NCBI GenBank assembly: GCA_947311845.1
Contig: CAMZMU010000069.1
Coordinates: 11,568,351 to 11,632,350 of the forward strand
DNA from: Poa pratensis
Lineage: Eukaryota; Streptophyta; Magnoliopsida; Poales; Poaceae
Direction: 5' to 3'
DNA length: 64,000 nucleotides
Shown one piece after another: positions 54,108 through 64,000 of the stretch. The notes beneath the pieces are model-generated. The model was not told the origin of the DNA. It made no database searches and saw nothing but the letters and a program-made list of their open reading frames with translations. Every line of letters begins with the position of its first letter. Position 1 is the first letter of the stretch. A program made the translations under genes and the position numbers.

Positions 54108-56523
54108 TTGCTTATATGTCTACCGTCGGACGTGCAGGTGATAATGGTCGTCATGACCGAAAAGAAAGTGGACAGATATCTGAGACACGCGATACAGGAC
54201 ATGTACAAAAATGAGGAGGAGGAGGTAAGATGTCCGTGTCGAAAATGCAACCTAATGACCTTGCACCACCCCTATTCCGGTGTAGTGCGGGATCTCCTGC
54301 TCATGCGTGGTTTCATGGATGGCGCCCCTTGGATGAATGATGAAAATGATGTGGGGGTCCATGCGGCACCGATGGCAGTACATGACGACGAAGGGGATCA
54401 TGACATGATGATTGTTGAGAATAACAACGAGGGGAAGAAGACGAAGAGCCTACCGCACATGACGATGGAGAACTGGACGTTGTTGATGCGGAGACGCAGT
54501 CGACGCCGCTAACTACGTTCTTGCAGGACCCTCATTTGCAAGAACTGCTTGTAAGGCCGACGAGTAACAATAGAGCTGCTGCTAGAGAGAAATCTAAGTT
54601 GGGGCAACTTGAGATAGATTCGAATACTCCGTTGTATCCAGGTTGCAGGCCTGAGGACTCCCGCTTGAAAGTAGCTCTCGATGTTCTACAGATGAAGGTA
54701 AAACACCGTTGGACCGATGCCAGCGTCGACGCAAATCTGCTATACTGGAAGAATGACCTTCCGGAGAAGAACACGTGTCCTAAGAGTCTAGACGAGGCCA
54801 AGAAAGTCGTGTGCCCTCTTGATTTACCGCACGAAAGATACCATGTAAGTATCAATGATTGCTACATTTTTCGGAAAGAGGACGCGGACAAGACCACATG
54901 TCCAGTGTGCAATGCTGCTCGATACAAAAAAGGGAGGAAAGCTCCTTGAAAAGTTGTGTGGTACTGTCCGCTCATTCCCCGTCTGCAGAGGTATTTTCAG
55001 GACCCCAAGGAAGCAAAGCTCATTCGCTGGCACGCGGATAGAAAGAAGTCAGTGCTACAAGATCTGGAGCGGATTGATAAGGCAATGCTGACACACCCTT
55101 CAGATGCAACCCAGTGGAAAGCATTAGACGGTTACGATAAAAAATTTTGGGGCAGAGTCAAGGAACATCAGGTTGGGTGTGAGCACCGACGGACTCAACC
55201 CATTTGGCAAACAGAGCAGCACACATAGCACCTGGCCAGTGTTTAAGTGGATATACCCGAAAGTCGATCACCCGGAAGCAGCTCGATAGGCTGCAGGAAG
55301 AGATCGTTGTGATACTATGCGAGCTTGAGATTTACTTTCCGCCCGCATTCTTTGACATCTGTGTGCATCTATTGGTCCATATCGTGGATGATATAATCCA
55401 TCTCGGGCCGATGTTCCTGCACAATATGATGTCGTTCGAACGGTTGAATGGGGTCATCAAAGGATTTGTTCGTAACAGGGCCTGTCCGGATGGAAGCATC
55501 GTCCAAGACTTTCTCACCGAAGAGTGCATCTCTTTCTGCACGAATTTTCTAGAACTCGAGAACCCTGTTGGTTTGCCCGTAAACAAGCATCTCGGCAAGC
55601 TACTTGGATCATGTCACAGAAATGGCCAGAGGGATTTGCATGTGGACTTTGAAGGTCGACGCGCCGACTTTGACCGGGCCAACTTAGTAGCACTACAACA
55701 CATTGATATGGTTGACGATTATTTGACAGAGCACCAAAAATCAATTAGGAAGAAGTATAGTGATAAAGGCAAGACGAGAACGGAGGGAGAAATAATCAGA
55801 GAGCACAACTCCTCTTTCGCGGGTTGGTTCAAAGAACGGCTTAAGGCTAATCCACCGCCAATGATCTCGGAGGATGACATCCTCTTATTCGCATTGGCAC
55901 ATGGACCCGTGACCAACCTCGTGACGTTTCAAGCGTATGATATGAACGGGTTCACATTCTACACGGAGGAGAAGGACAAAAACTCTGATTATCAGAACTC
56001 AGGAGTAACGATGCAATCCTACACTGGTGACGTGCTGACAAGATACTACGTAAGGATCGAGGAGATGTGGGAGCTAAACTACTCTGGAGAGAGGGTGCCG
56101 ATGTTTCGCGTCAGATGGGCTAAGAACGTCACTCCCGAAGACCGATATTTCATCACCATGTCCATACCCTCAGCCAAATCAAGCGCCAACGTCACCACAC
56201 AAAATGAGCCATGGCTACTGGCTAAGCACTGCACACAATGCTTCTTCATAACCGACCCGTCCAGGCCTAGCCATGTTGTTTTGAGGAGAGGCAAAAGGAA
56301 CATCATCGGAATGGATGGAGTCGCCAATGAAGACGACTTTGACAAGTACGGTGACCCAAATATTGAAGATGACGACAACAATCAGGAAACATACACCACA
56401 AGAAGAAGCAGGACCACGGTACCACCCAAGTCAACAGGTCCTCCGTACACAAGAAAAAGTCACAATGTCGGGCTAAATTTTGCAACATCGACCAAAAAAG
56501 GAAATAAGATTGCCAAACACTGA
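54108..56523 (+). pseudogene. TNP2-like CACTA transposase with the catalytic core deleted
   Basis: The N-terminal transposase-associated domain is at about 54150-54400 (RCPCRKCNLMTLHH, LLLMRGFMDGAPWM). The next piece, 54500-54950, has LYPGCRPEDSRLKVALDVLQMK and CPVCNAARYKKG. After a stop and frame change, 54956-55228 reads to RNIRLGVSTDG-like sequence in shifted frame. From 55265 the downstream half resumes with RKQLDRLQEEIVVILCELE, FFDICVHLLVHIVDDI (DUF4218-like) and a C-terminal DUF4216-like region (VRWAKNVTPEDRYFI), ending at 56523. Intact TNP2 proteins have several hundred more residues between these halves, including the DDE core. That part is missing, so the enzyme cannot work. Confidence 0.85.
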
Positions 56524-56854
56524 TGATTGAAGCACTTATTATTTTGTATCCCTCATTTTTGTATAACTACGCACTTATATATCGCGATCAACTCATGAAG
56601 CACACTTATTGATATGAGAACAATATTGTATCCCTCATTTAATGTATCCCTCTTATTGTACCTTAATTGTGTGGACAATTTTCGAATTTTGTTGATTTTT
56701 TTGAATATTTGAGTTTTTTGAAGTTTTTTGAATTTTCAACTATCTGAACAATATTGTCAAATATATGTGCAAAATTGTGCAATTTAAATAATTTCTGGTT
56801 TTGAAAACTTTGAAAAACGGGGTCTGTTTTTGAAAACTTTGAAAAACATAGTGC

Positions 56855-57005
56855 CAGGTACCTGTGGCGCACCACAAAATTACCTGTGGCGCACCACAGA
56901 TAACTTACCTGTGGCGCACTGGATGGCCCACATGTAAGTGACACGTAACTTACCTGTGGCGCACCGCACGGTGCGCCACAGATAAGTGAAGCGCCACTTA
57001 CATGT
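56855..57005. repeat. Internal array of the CACTA terminal motif (tggcgcacc)
   Basis: Five to six copies of acctgtggcgcacc and inverse ggtgcgccac lie between the two transposon genes, about 950 bp upstream of the second gene's start. They are the same motif as in the subterminal arrays. Confidence 0.8.
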
Positions 57006-57957
57006 GGGCCCGCGCCGGCGCCTCCCTCTCTATCCACTCAAAATTTCACCAAGTCCTGGAGCCGCCCCGCGCCGTCGACGTACGCCCGCGCGCTCGACTA
57101 GCCACCGCCGCTCGGACCCGCCGCCGACGACGACCTCCACGCCGGTGCACGCGTCCGCCGCAGCCGACGCCCTCCACGCGCCCGTCCACCTCGACACCCT
57201 CCACGCGCCCGCAGGCGCCCGTGCGCCGCCCCAGCCGAGACGCCCTCTCCACGCGCCCGTCCACCTCGACGGCGCCGGCGCACCCGTCTGCCGCCGTCGA
57301 TGACCTCAAGGTCCGAGGAGCACCTCCACGCCGCCGTCGCCTCCCTCCCCTCCCCGAGGTGCTGTCCCTTCTCTCCCTCCCTACCTCCCCTCCGAGGCTG
57401 CACCTTAGGTGCTTGATGAAATGCCGAACCTAAAATTTGATTATTTTGGAGATGCTGTTGATGTTGTTGCTGCTTGCTTGCTACTAGGTGCATAAATTAG
57501 GAAAATTTGAGTATATGGAAAAATTTGGAGATGAATTTTTGATAAGTTAAATATGGTCACTGTTCTGAATTGCCTTAAGAAACAACTTGAATTAAGGTGC
57601 TAGAAGTATTCAAAAAAATATTTATGTGGTTTATCATGAAGTACTATCTTAGTAGAAGAGATCCATGAAAATAAATTGCACATAGGATTAAGATTGGATA
57701 ATTAAGACGCCTCCGAAGTTGGTACTTTTTAATAGATGTGAAATGTGTTTCTATGTTCTAATTGCTGAAATTTGCAATGTTGTGATACATATGGATGCAT
57801 GGATGTATATGGAGTTGGTGCAATTTGCCGAAATGTTGATTCATTTCCATTTCGGCAAATTTATCGCACTCCATAGCTAGACTTTTTAGCAAAGGTCATG
57901 GCGAATTTTTTTGTTTTGTTTTGTTACTAATACCGTGCTATTTACTAATTTGTGCAG
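57006..57957. other. Leader or promoter region of the second CACTA gene
   Basis: A GC-rich Pro/Arg-biased stretch (57006-57360) without a plausible protein is followed by AT-rich DNA to an acceptor-like tttgtgcag at about 57958. It could be an untranslated first exon and a long intron. Confidence 0.45.
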
Positions 57958-60900
57958 ACATGGCGGACAACGACGAAGCCGGTGGTTCTAGGGCTCATGC
58001 TGGTTCCGAAGAAGAAGACTTGGAGAACCACTACATGCAATATTTCTCGCAAAATCCCAATGGCACCGGCGAGGATGATGGATATGAGGGTACACCACTG
58101 ACACCGGCGGCGCCGACACAGATGGTAGCGCCGCCAAGCGTCAGCGGAAGGAAAGGCGCCCCAACGTGGTGGGCACCGGCCGACTAGTAATCACGGAGGT
58201 GGACGAGACAAGTGGTTTACCAGTGGCGCCTGACATAAATGCAAGGGGCTTCGGCAACATCTGTGCCGCCATTGCTCGAGAACTGTGCTCGATCAATGAC
58301 GGGCATCTAAGGTACAAAGCCAAACAGCCTCCGGAAAGGCTCCTCGTTCAGAGGGTCCACCAGCGGTACAAGTTCCCGGACCCGTACAATAACCTAGATA
58401 TCAAGAACAACATAGTTAACACAGCTGCCCTCGGCAAGATCAACAAAGGCTTAGGCTCTTGGAAATATAGGCTGAGGAAGATGCTTGATAAAGATTGCAG
58501 TTTCGAGGAGGTTCACCGCCTCTATCCCCAAATTTCAGCGGATGAATGGACTACTTTCAAGGACGCCGAGAACACCCCAGCCGCGATTGCCAAACGCGGG
58601 TGGGGGAAGACAATGCGGGAAAAGAACGTAGGTGACCACACACTTGGAACCCGTGGTTATGCCGGAAAGCAGCCCAAATGGGACGAAGAGGACTTTAAGC
58701 GTAATCCTGATGAGGAGAACCCCTGGGATAAGTTCACAGACCCGTTGGCACGTAGAACGATCAAGGCCCGATACAAGCCTGATAAGGAAACCGGAGAGCT
58801 CAAGACGGGAAAGAAGGTCTTGGACCTTCAGGAGAAGATTCTGGTAAGGAATTTACCAGTTTAAAATGCTTCTAATCAAGTCCATTAAATTATATAGCAC
58901 TCACGTCTTGTTTCTAAACGGTTCACATGCATTACTTCTCCAGGAGGAACAAAAAGCGCAATCTACTCAAACCTCCTCCGAGGGTTCGTCGAAGGCCTAT
59001 TGGGACACTCCTTTTGTCAGGGCGTACAACCAGGTGAAGGACAGGCCGGCGACAGAACGACCGCACAAGGGCCGTGTGGTAGGCGCCGGTAAGCATCACA
59101 AACACCCTTACTATTATCCTGTTGAGGCCAAGGAGGTGCGAAAGGAGAGGAAGAGGTTCGAGCAGATGGATATAAAGGCGGCTGTAGATAAGGAGGTGCA
59201 AGCAACCGTGCCCGGGTTAGTCCAAGAACAATTGGCGCAGTCGCTCAATGCCATCCTTCCTAGCCTGGCGGTGGGGCTCAAGAAGTGGATGGAGGAAGGG
59301 GAACAAGGGCCGTTTAACTTCCCAGCTTTGTCGCAAGCAACTCCAACAATCAGGCGCCTACGATGGATGTTCCAGCCGCCAACCCTACTTGTGGTAGGGG
59401 GGATGCGACGCCGGCCGCCATCAATGAAGTTGCTAAAGGGGTTTCGCCAGCCAGCGTGCATCTTAGCAGCCCCCCATCATCTCTTCCACGCCCGCCCGTG
59501 GTCCAACGCCATTAGCCGAGCTCGAAGGTCTCACGGTAATTAAGCGTCGCAAGTCTCAATAAATTTATGTGTATACCTCATCCTGTTGGCGCCCTCTCTT
59601 ACGCCTTAACATGCATGTTTTTGCAGGCCGACGAGGTGGGATGCACGTTGCTATTGCGTGTGGAGAATGAGCTTCGAGATGTGGCAACGGCAAGCATCAT
59701 TATACCACTTCAACGCGTGATGCACAACCTGCCTATGGCCCCTGACGTGTTTCGGGTACATATTCATCGGGTGCTCTCGGGTTATGATGACCTCTATCCT
59801 CCGAGTCAACCCGCAGGTGCCGATTCTGAGTTAACCCTCCATGGATGCTTGGGTTATCCCATGACATGGCCAAAGACACTGATCCGTTTGGACCCTCCTA
59901 TCACCTGCACCCCGCCACAGCCAACACTGGTAGGGTCGGCGAATCAAGAACAGTCAGAGCAGTACATCTGGATATGCTATCACCAGCCAACAAGACTCCA
60001 TTTCCAGGGCTAGCCTTTCCATCCCTCCCGGTGGTTGATCCTGTCGAGCCAAGGCAAAGCGAGGATGATGACCACAATGACTTGATGGATCATGATTATG
60101 ATGACGGGGGACTACACCACGATCACGATCTTCAGGCTCCTCCTCAATGCACTAAGCGTCTGTTCAATTCTCAAGGAACGCCTGAAGCTGCCCCCTTCAC
60201 CGAGGATCAACAAGGCAACAAGCCTTTCAGCCAGGAGACACTCCTCAAGGCGGTCATGCCGGAGATTGAGAAAGGGACCATCCCTCCCACAGCGGCAGAG
60301 AAGAGGCGTAATAAAGCACGGAAAAGAAAAGTGAAGAATGACTTTGCCTCCAGCAGCCAACCAGCGCCGAAGACCAAAGAGCCGTTACGGGCTAAAGACA
60401 ACGTAGGCGTCTCCGAATGGCATTCGTTTCATGAGTTGGCTAAACCGATCCTGCCGCCGAGACTATCCAAACTACTAAAGGGAGATATGAGGAGTCTCCA
60501 TGAAGGTATTCATCGTGTGGAGAAACTTCTTCTCAACTCCTCAAATCCATTATACCCTCTTTACCCGGTAAAGGTACCAAAGAACCTTGGCTATGCCGAT
60601 GAATACCCCGCGGATGTGTTCTTCGTTAGATTTGAAGAGATCTTCGACATGTACCATATGAAACGACTCCCCATATGCTTCGTCCGCCTGCTTGCTCTCA
60701 ATATGCAGTACCAGCTTATGAAAGAGGAAACCAAGCTCATAGCGATAATGGACCCCTACCACCTGCAAGAGGGCCGCCTGAACCACAGTGATGGTGCGCG
60801 AGAAGCGGCGCTCTACATACAAAAATTCTTCATACATCATCAGGACAAGAGAGCCATTCTAATGCCATACTTTCCCGAGTAAGTCATTCGCTAGCCGCCA

Positions 60901-61550
60901 TTACATGCTTTTCGTCGAGTTTTGTCCATACAATGGTTAATTTGAGTATGATGGTCTCCTTTTGCAGGAACAAATACTGCGTCCTCATTGTTGCATTTCC
61001 AAAAAGGTCGGAGGCCATTTATTTGGACTCGGGGAGGCATCATAAGAAGAAAGACTATGGACCCATCAAGAGTGTTATGGATGAGGCTCTCACCGGATAC
61101 GCCTTCCATGGGTGCCCGATGGAGAACCAATATCCGAGAGAAGGAAAGCTGGTATTCGGCCACAAAACGGATTTCAAATCCGTCACGCAGCCGGAAAGCA
61201 GTAAGCTGGACGCCTTCTACGTCTTAATGCTCATCCGGGAGTATGTACGGGATATGCAGCAACTACAGTTGCCAGGGCAACTCCGCACATGGTGCCTGAA
61301 GAACATGACGGAAGCCACTGATTCTGAACACAGACTTGAATTCGTTCGCATCCAGCATACGATTGCGACAACAATCAACAAGGATGTTCTCCGTAAGGAG
61401 GGGCTGTTCTACTACGGTTCTCCGCCAGCTAACGCCGACGTTGAAAGACACTCAGAAGATCAGGGTGACTACAGGCCATTCAACACTCTAAATGGCATGG
61501 ACCCTTTCCCGCCGAAGCCGAAAAAGAAAGCGAGCAAGAAGAAGCAGTGA
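57958..61550 (+). pseudogene. Second CACTA gene: TNPA/Transposase_24-like with a C48 (Ulp1)-like C-terminus
   Basis: The start is at about 57961 (MADNDEAGGSRAHAG). A frame change near 58100 precedes RPNVVGTGRLVITEVDE and a helical region with LGKINKGLGSWKYRLRKML, resembling plant Transposase_24/TNPA-type proteins. Introns are inferred at 58844-58943, 59536-59626 and 60879-60967, all GT-AG. A coiled coil (KEVRKERKRFEQMDIKAAV) follows, then ADEVGCTLLLRVENELRDVA. The last third (about 60400-61550) resembles the Ulp1/C48 cysteine-protease-like region seen in grass CACTA proteins, and ends in a Lys-rich tail. The usual catalytic His and Cys are not visible. Further frame changes lie near 59350 and 59900. 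TNPA-type proteins bind subterminal repeats during transposition. Confidence 0.7.
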
Positions 61551-61849
61551 TGGTATCAACATGTGTTCTTCTTCCCAGTGATGGCCTCCGAGTGCAATAT
61601 ATCGTTGAACTTTTATTTGTGTCTTGTAAACGTTATTCAGAAACTTGTTGCAATCGTTGAACTTTTATGTTATCTACTATCAAATGTGATGAACTTGTGA
61701 ACACTTTGTGTTATTCATAAACTATGTGATGTATATGTATTCTAATATCATATGTGGTGAACTTGTGTTATTCAAAAACTGTTTACTGCATGTGTACGTT
61801 ATACCTGTGAAAATACGAATACGGTACATTTAAAAAAAATATTGCAAAT

Positions 61850-62255
61850 TATACCAGTGGCGCACTAGAACCTTACCTGTGGCGCACCGGGGATATTACC
61901 TGTGGCGCACCGTGCATATTACCTGTGACGCACCAGATACTTACCTGTGGCGCACCGTGCATATTACCTGTGGCGCGCCAACAAATTACCTATGGCGCAC
62001 GGTGGGGGCACGGCACGGATATGGGGTGCCCCCAAAGGTTACCTGTGGCGCACTAAAGGCGACTACCAGTGGCGCACGGGCCGGTGCGCCACTGATAGTG
62101 CATTTACCTATGCGGTGCGCCACAGATAACACTTATCAGTGGCGCAGATTTAGTGGCGCACGGGTGCGCCACAGATAACACTTATCAGTAGCGCAGATTT
62201 AGTGGCGCACCACCGTGCGCCACTAATACCTGATTTTGGTACGCCACTGATAGCG
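61850..62255. repeat. Right subterminal array of CACTA element (tggcgcacc motif)
   Basis: More than ten copies of (t/c)acctgtggcgcacc, accagtggcgcac and inverse ggtgcgccac, with a tandem pair of about 55 bp (cacttatcagt(g/a)gcgcagattt) at about 62130-62215. It mirrors the left end. Confidence 0.88.
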
Positions 62256-62273
62256 TTTTTTCTACTAGTGAAT

Positions 62274-62986
62274 GTCATCATCAGCATACATTAATAAGTA
62301 GCAACTACTAGGTTCAGCTCAAGAACGCCAACAGATCACACGGTTCGCCAGAAGCCAAGCCAGGTCACGATACAAGATACCTCTGACATTATAACCCATG
62401 GTACACAGTGAGAATCTGTACATATATAGAAAAAAACTAGGTAGTGATATGATCACGTGTATACAATTTTAATATCAATGGATAATTCAGACTTTCGAAG
62501 AGTCACATTGACCAATATCAACCAGTCGATCAGCTATTATCAAGTGTCTTCATTGAGAAATCTCTCAATTCCAGAAACAAAAACGAGAAGTATCTTGCAA
62601 TGTGCAAGAATTGAAACTGTGGACATGCTCATCAAGCTTTCCTACGTTCAGCTTTTGATTCAGCGTGTACATAAAACTAAGGAAATGACCATCCTAGAAC
62701 GTCAGACAGCTAGTAGGATTCTAAACTGGCACTCTCCAAGTAGGCTCTCCAAAAAAGTAAGACCAATAACAAAAAATTCAGACAAGGTTATCAGTCACTA
62801 ACTAAAACCACTATTCCTAGCTAAATTATCGGTTGGACTGCAGCAGGCAACTAGCAAGAGAGGAACCCATAAAACCATAATCCATGAGCTACTTATACTC
62901 AATTGCTTAGAAGATTGGTGACAATCTGCTGAAGATGAAAGTGTGTTGTTTCTTCGTTGCGTGTGATGCAGAATAGAGTTGGCATC
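62274..62986. other. NAC B to GLR B spacer, right part
   Basis: Homologous to about 26590-27379 of copy A (gatacctctgacattataac, acattgaccaatatcaacca, tggacatgctcatcaagctt). No gene is present. Confidence 0.75.
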
Positions 62987-64000
62987 TCAGCCAGTGCCCA
63001 TCTCGATCTGGACGGTGTGCAAGGGCACAGAGCCATTCGAGTCTTCGTCACCAACACTTTCTCCACTCCCTTGGACACCTTGGGGATTTTCATTTCTGGC
63101 TTCGTTGTTGGTTTGATCACTCATCGAGCCATTTCCCATGTCGTTCTCCAGCGGACTAGATCCTCTGTGGCCTTCACCTCCCCTGTCCTCATCGGCACTC
63201 TGCATATCAGAATCTCTCACTTTCGTGTATTTGGCATGAACTGACCTGGCAATGCTTATCAACAGCATGAGAGCTGAGATACATACAGTGATGATGAAGA
63301 GGCCAGAGAAACTTCGCAAAGTAAGAGGTGCCGAATCAGTGTTGGGGATGCCATAACTCGGCAACGCCGTCGCTGTGCCCAACCATTCCGCTTGAATTCG
63401 TGAGCCCTCTTCCCCACTTGTCAGGTCCAAGATGGCTATGGAAAGATTATGCACCAGTGGGGAATCTTGCGGAAACACCTGGAAGTGATACACAATGCTA
63501 GTTAGACCATATTGTTTTATCCAGAATGCAGCACCGCTCTTGTAAGGATGCAAATTACTGGAGTGAGAAGCTTACGAAACCAAATCCAGGTGTCTTGTAT
63601 ATGCGGCTAACCATCTGGAATTCATTATGGTACTGAGGGTCAGAGAGAAAAGATGTTATGTAGGGGATCTCATCAACTATAGCCGAGACACCTCCATTCT
63701 TAGACCCCTTCCTCAAAGCTTTAGCATATTCCTCTTTCTTTGTATAGGGCCTTAACCTTTTTCCGGTGAAGCCTTGCTTTGTCAGGATAGAATGAACAAA
63801 CGATCCAGAATGGTATCCAATATAGTCGCCATTTGACAGGAGCTGGTCAAGATCAGTCACTGAGGGCCGGAGCCTCTTTGCAGTCAGAATGGAGGATAAG
63901 CTAGCTGTGTAGCTCTGCGCAATAACAAGCACAACGAAGCACCATATAACCACAACAATTTTTGACATAGGGCTTCTAATAATTTGGCCTGCACATATTA
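62987..64000 (-). CDS. Glutamate receptor-like ion channel, 3' exons (GLR B, partial)
   Basis: Paralogue of GLR A, cut by the window end. The last two exons are visible: 63988-63576 (413 nt, the same length as in GLR A) and 63478-62987, separated by a GT-AG intron. They encode M3 with SYTASLSSILTAKR, the second ligand-binding lobe (GNGDYIGYHSGSFVHSI-like), M4 (LFIITVCISALMLLISIAR) and a cytoplasmic tail ending HTVQIEMGTG. The tail is about 45 residues longer than in GLR A because the frame is kept at the position where copy A lost a base. Upstream exons, and so the presence of an amino-terminal domain, cannot be judged. No damage was seen in the visible part. Confidence 0.85.

Larger units (their letters stand above)
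53091..62270 (+). mobile_element. CACTA (En/Spm) DNA transposon, 9180 bp
   Basis: Termini are cactagtagaaaaaagc at the left and gcgttttttctactagtg at the right, perfect inverted repeats for at least the first 13 bases. Flanks are aat at 53088-53090 and 62271-62273, the 3-bp target duplication of the superfamily. Subterminal regions are full of tggcgcacc motifs in both orientations. Inside are a TNP2-like transposase gene and a second gene, both on the plus strand and both damaged. Comparison with the unoccupied spacer of module A confirms the borders. Confidence 0.95.

Noticed and set aside
57002..57433. Pro/Arg-rich 143-codon ORF in the CACTA element
   Set aside because: A low-complexity GC-rich leader region with equally long ORFs in other frames and no conserved motif.

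Overview
The window looks like nuclear chromosomal DNA of a Triticeae grass (wheat, Aegilops or barley type). Nested Ty3/gypsy, CACTA and PIF/Harbinger transposons fill most of it, separating a few plant genes with canonical GT-AG introns. The genes are an anthocyanidin 3-O-glucosyltransferase close to maize Bronze1, two NAC-domain genes and two glutamate-receptor-like (GLR) channel genes. Nothing suggests a prokaryotic, organellar or viral replicon.

Layout. 1-12505: 3' part of a decayed Tat-like gypsy retrotransposon (gag, protease, RT, two RNase H domains, integrase, then a long gene on the opposite strand, then the 3' LTR 11504-12505). It interrupts a PIF/Harbinger transposon (12506-15853), which is also split by a solo-LTR-like insert (13296-14806, TSD AGTAG). 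15854-18155: no gene seen. 18156-19714 (-): two-exon Bz1-like gene, apparently intact. 19715-24969: intergenic, with small repeat arrays and a tiny retroposed insert. 25178-26182 (+): NAC gene A. 27380-31358 (-): five-exon GLR gene A. 31359-36950: transposon relics, a solo LTR (35170-36765) and fragments of an unknown gene. 37193-52656 (+): NAC copy B, with a premature stop and a 14.5-kb gypsy element (37966-52431, TSD GACGT) inside it; a second solo LTR (38217-39732, TSD ACCAG) sits in that element's left LTR. 53091-62270: a 9.2-kb CACTA transposon (TSD AAT). 62987-64000 (-): 3' exons of GLR copy B, running off the window.

Overall logic. NAC(+) followed by convergent GLR(-) occurs twice in the same order, and the spacer between them is recognisably the same. 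This is therefore a tandem segmental duplication whose second copy was later swollen from about 6 kb to more than 26 kb by three transposon insertions. Copy A keeps an open NAC reading frame. Its GLR has lost the large extracellular amino-terminal domain but still splices in frame from a signal-peptide exon to the ligand-binding and channel exons, with a frameshifted C-tail. Copy B has a disrupted NAC and a GLR with the longer tail. Both gypsy elements carry, between integrase and 3' LTR, an antisense multi-exon gene with its own TATA-like promoter. All coordinates and splice sites were derived by eye.
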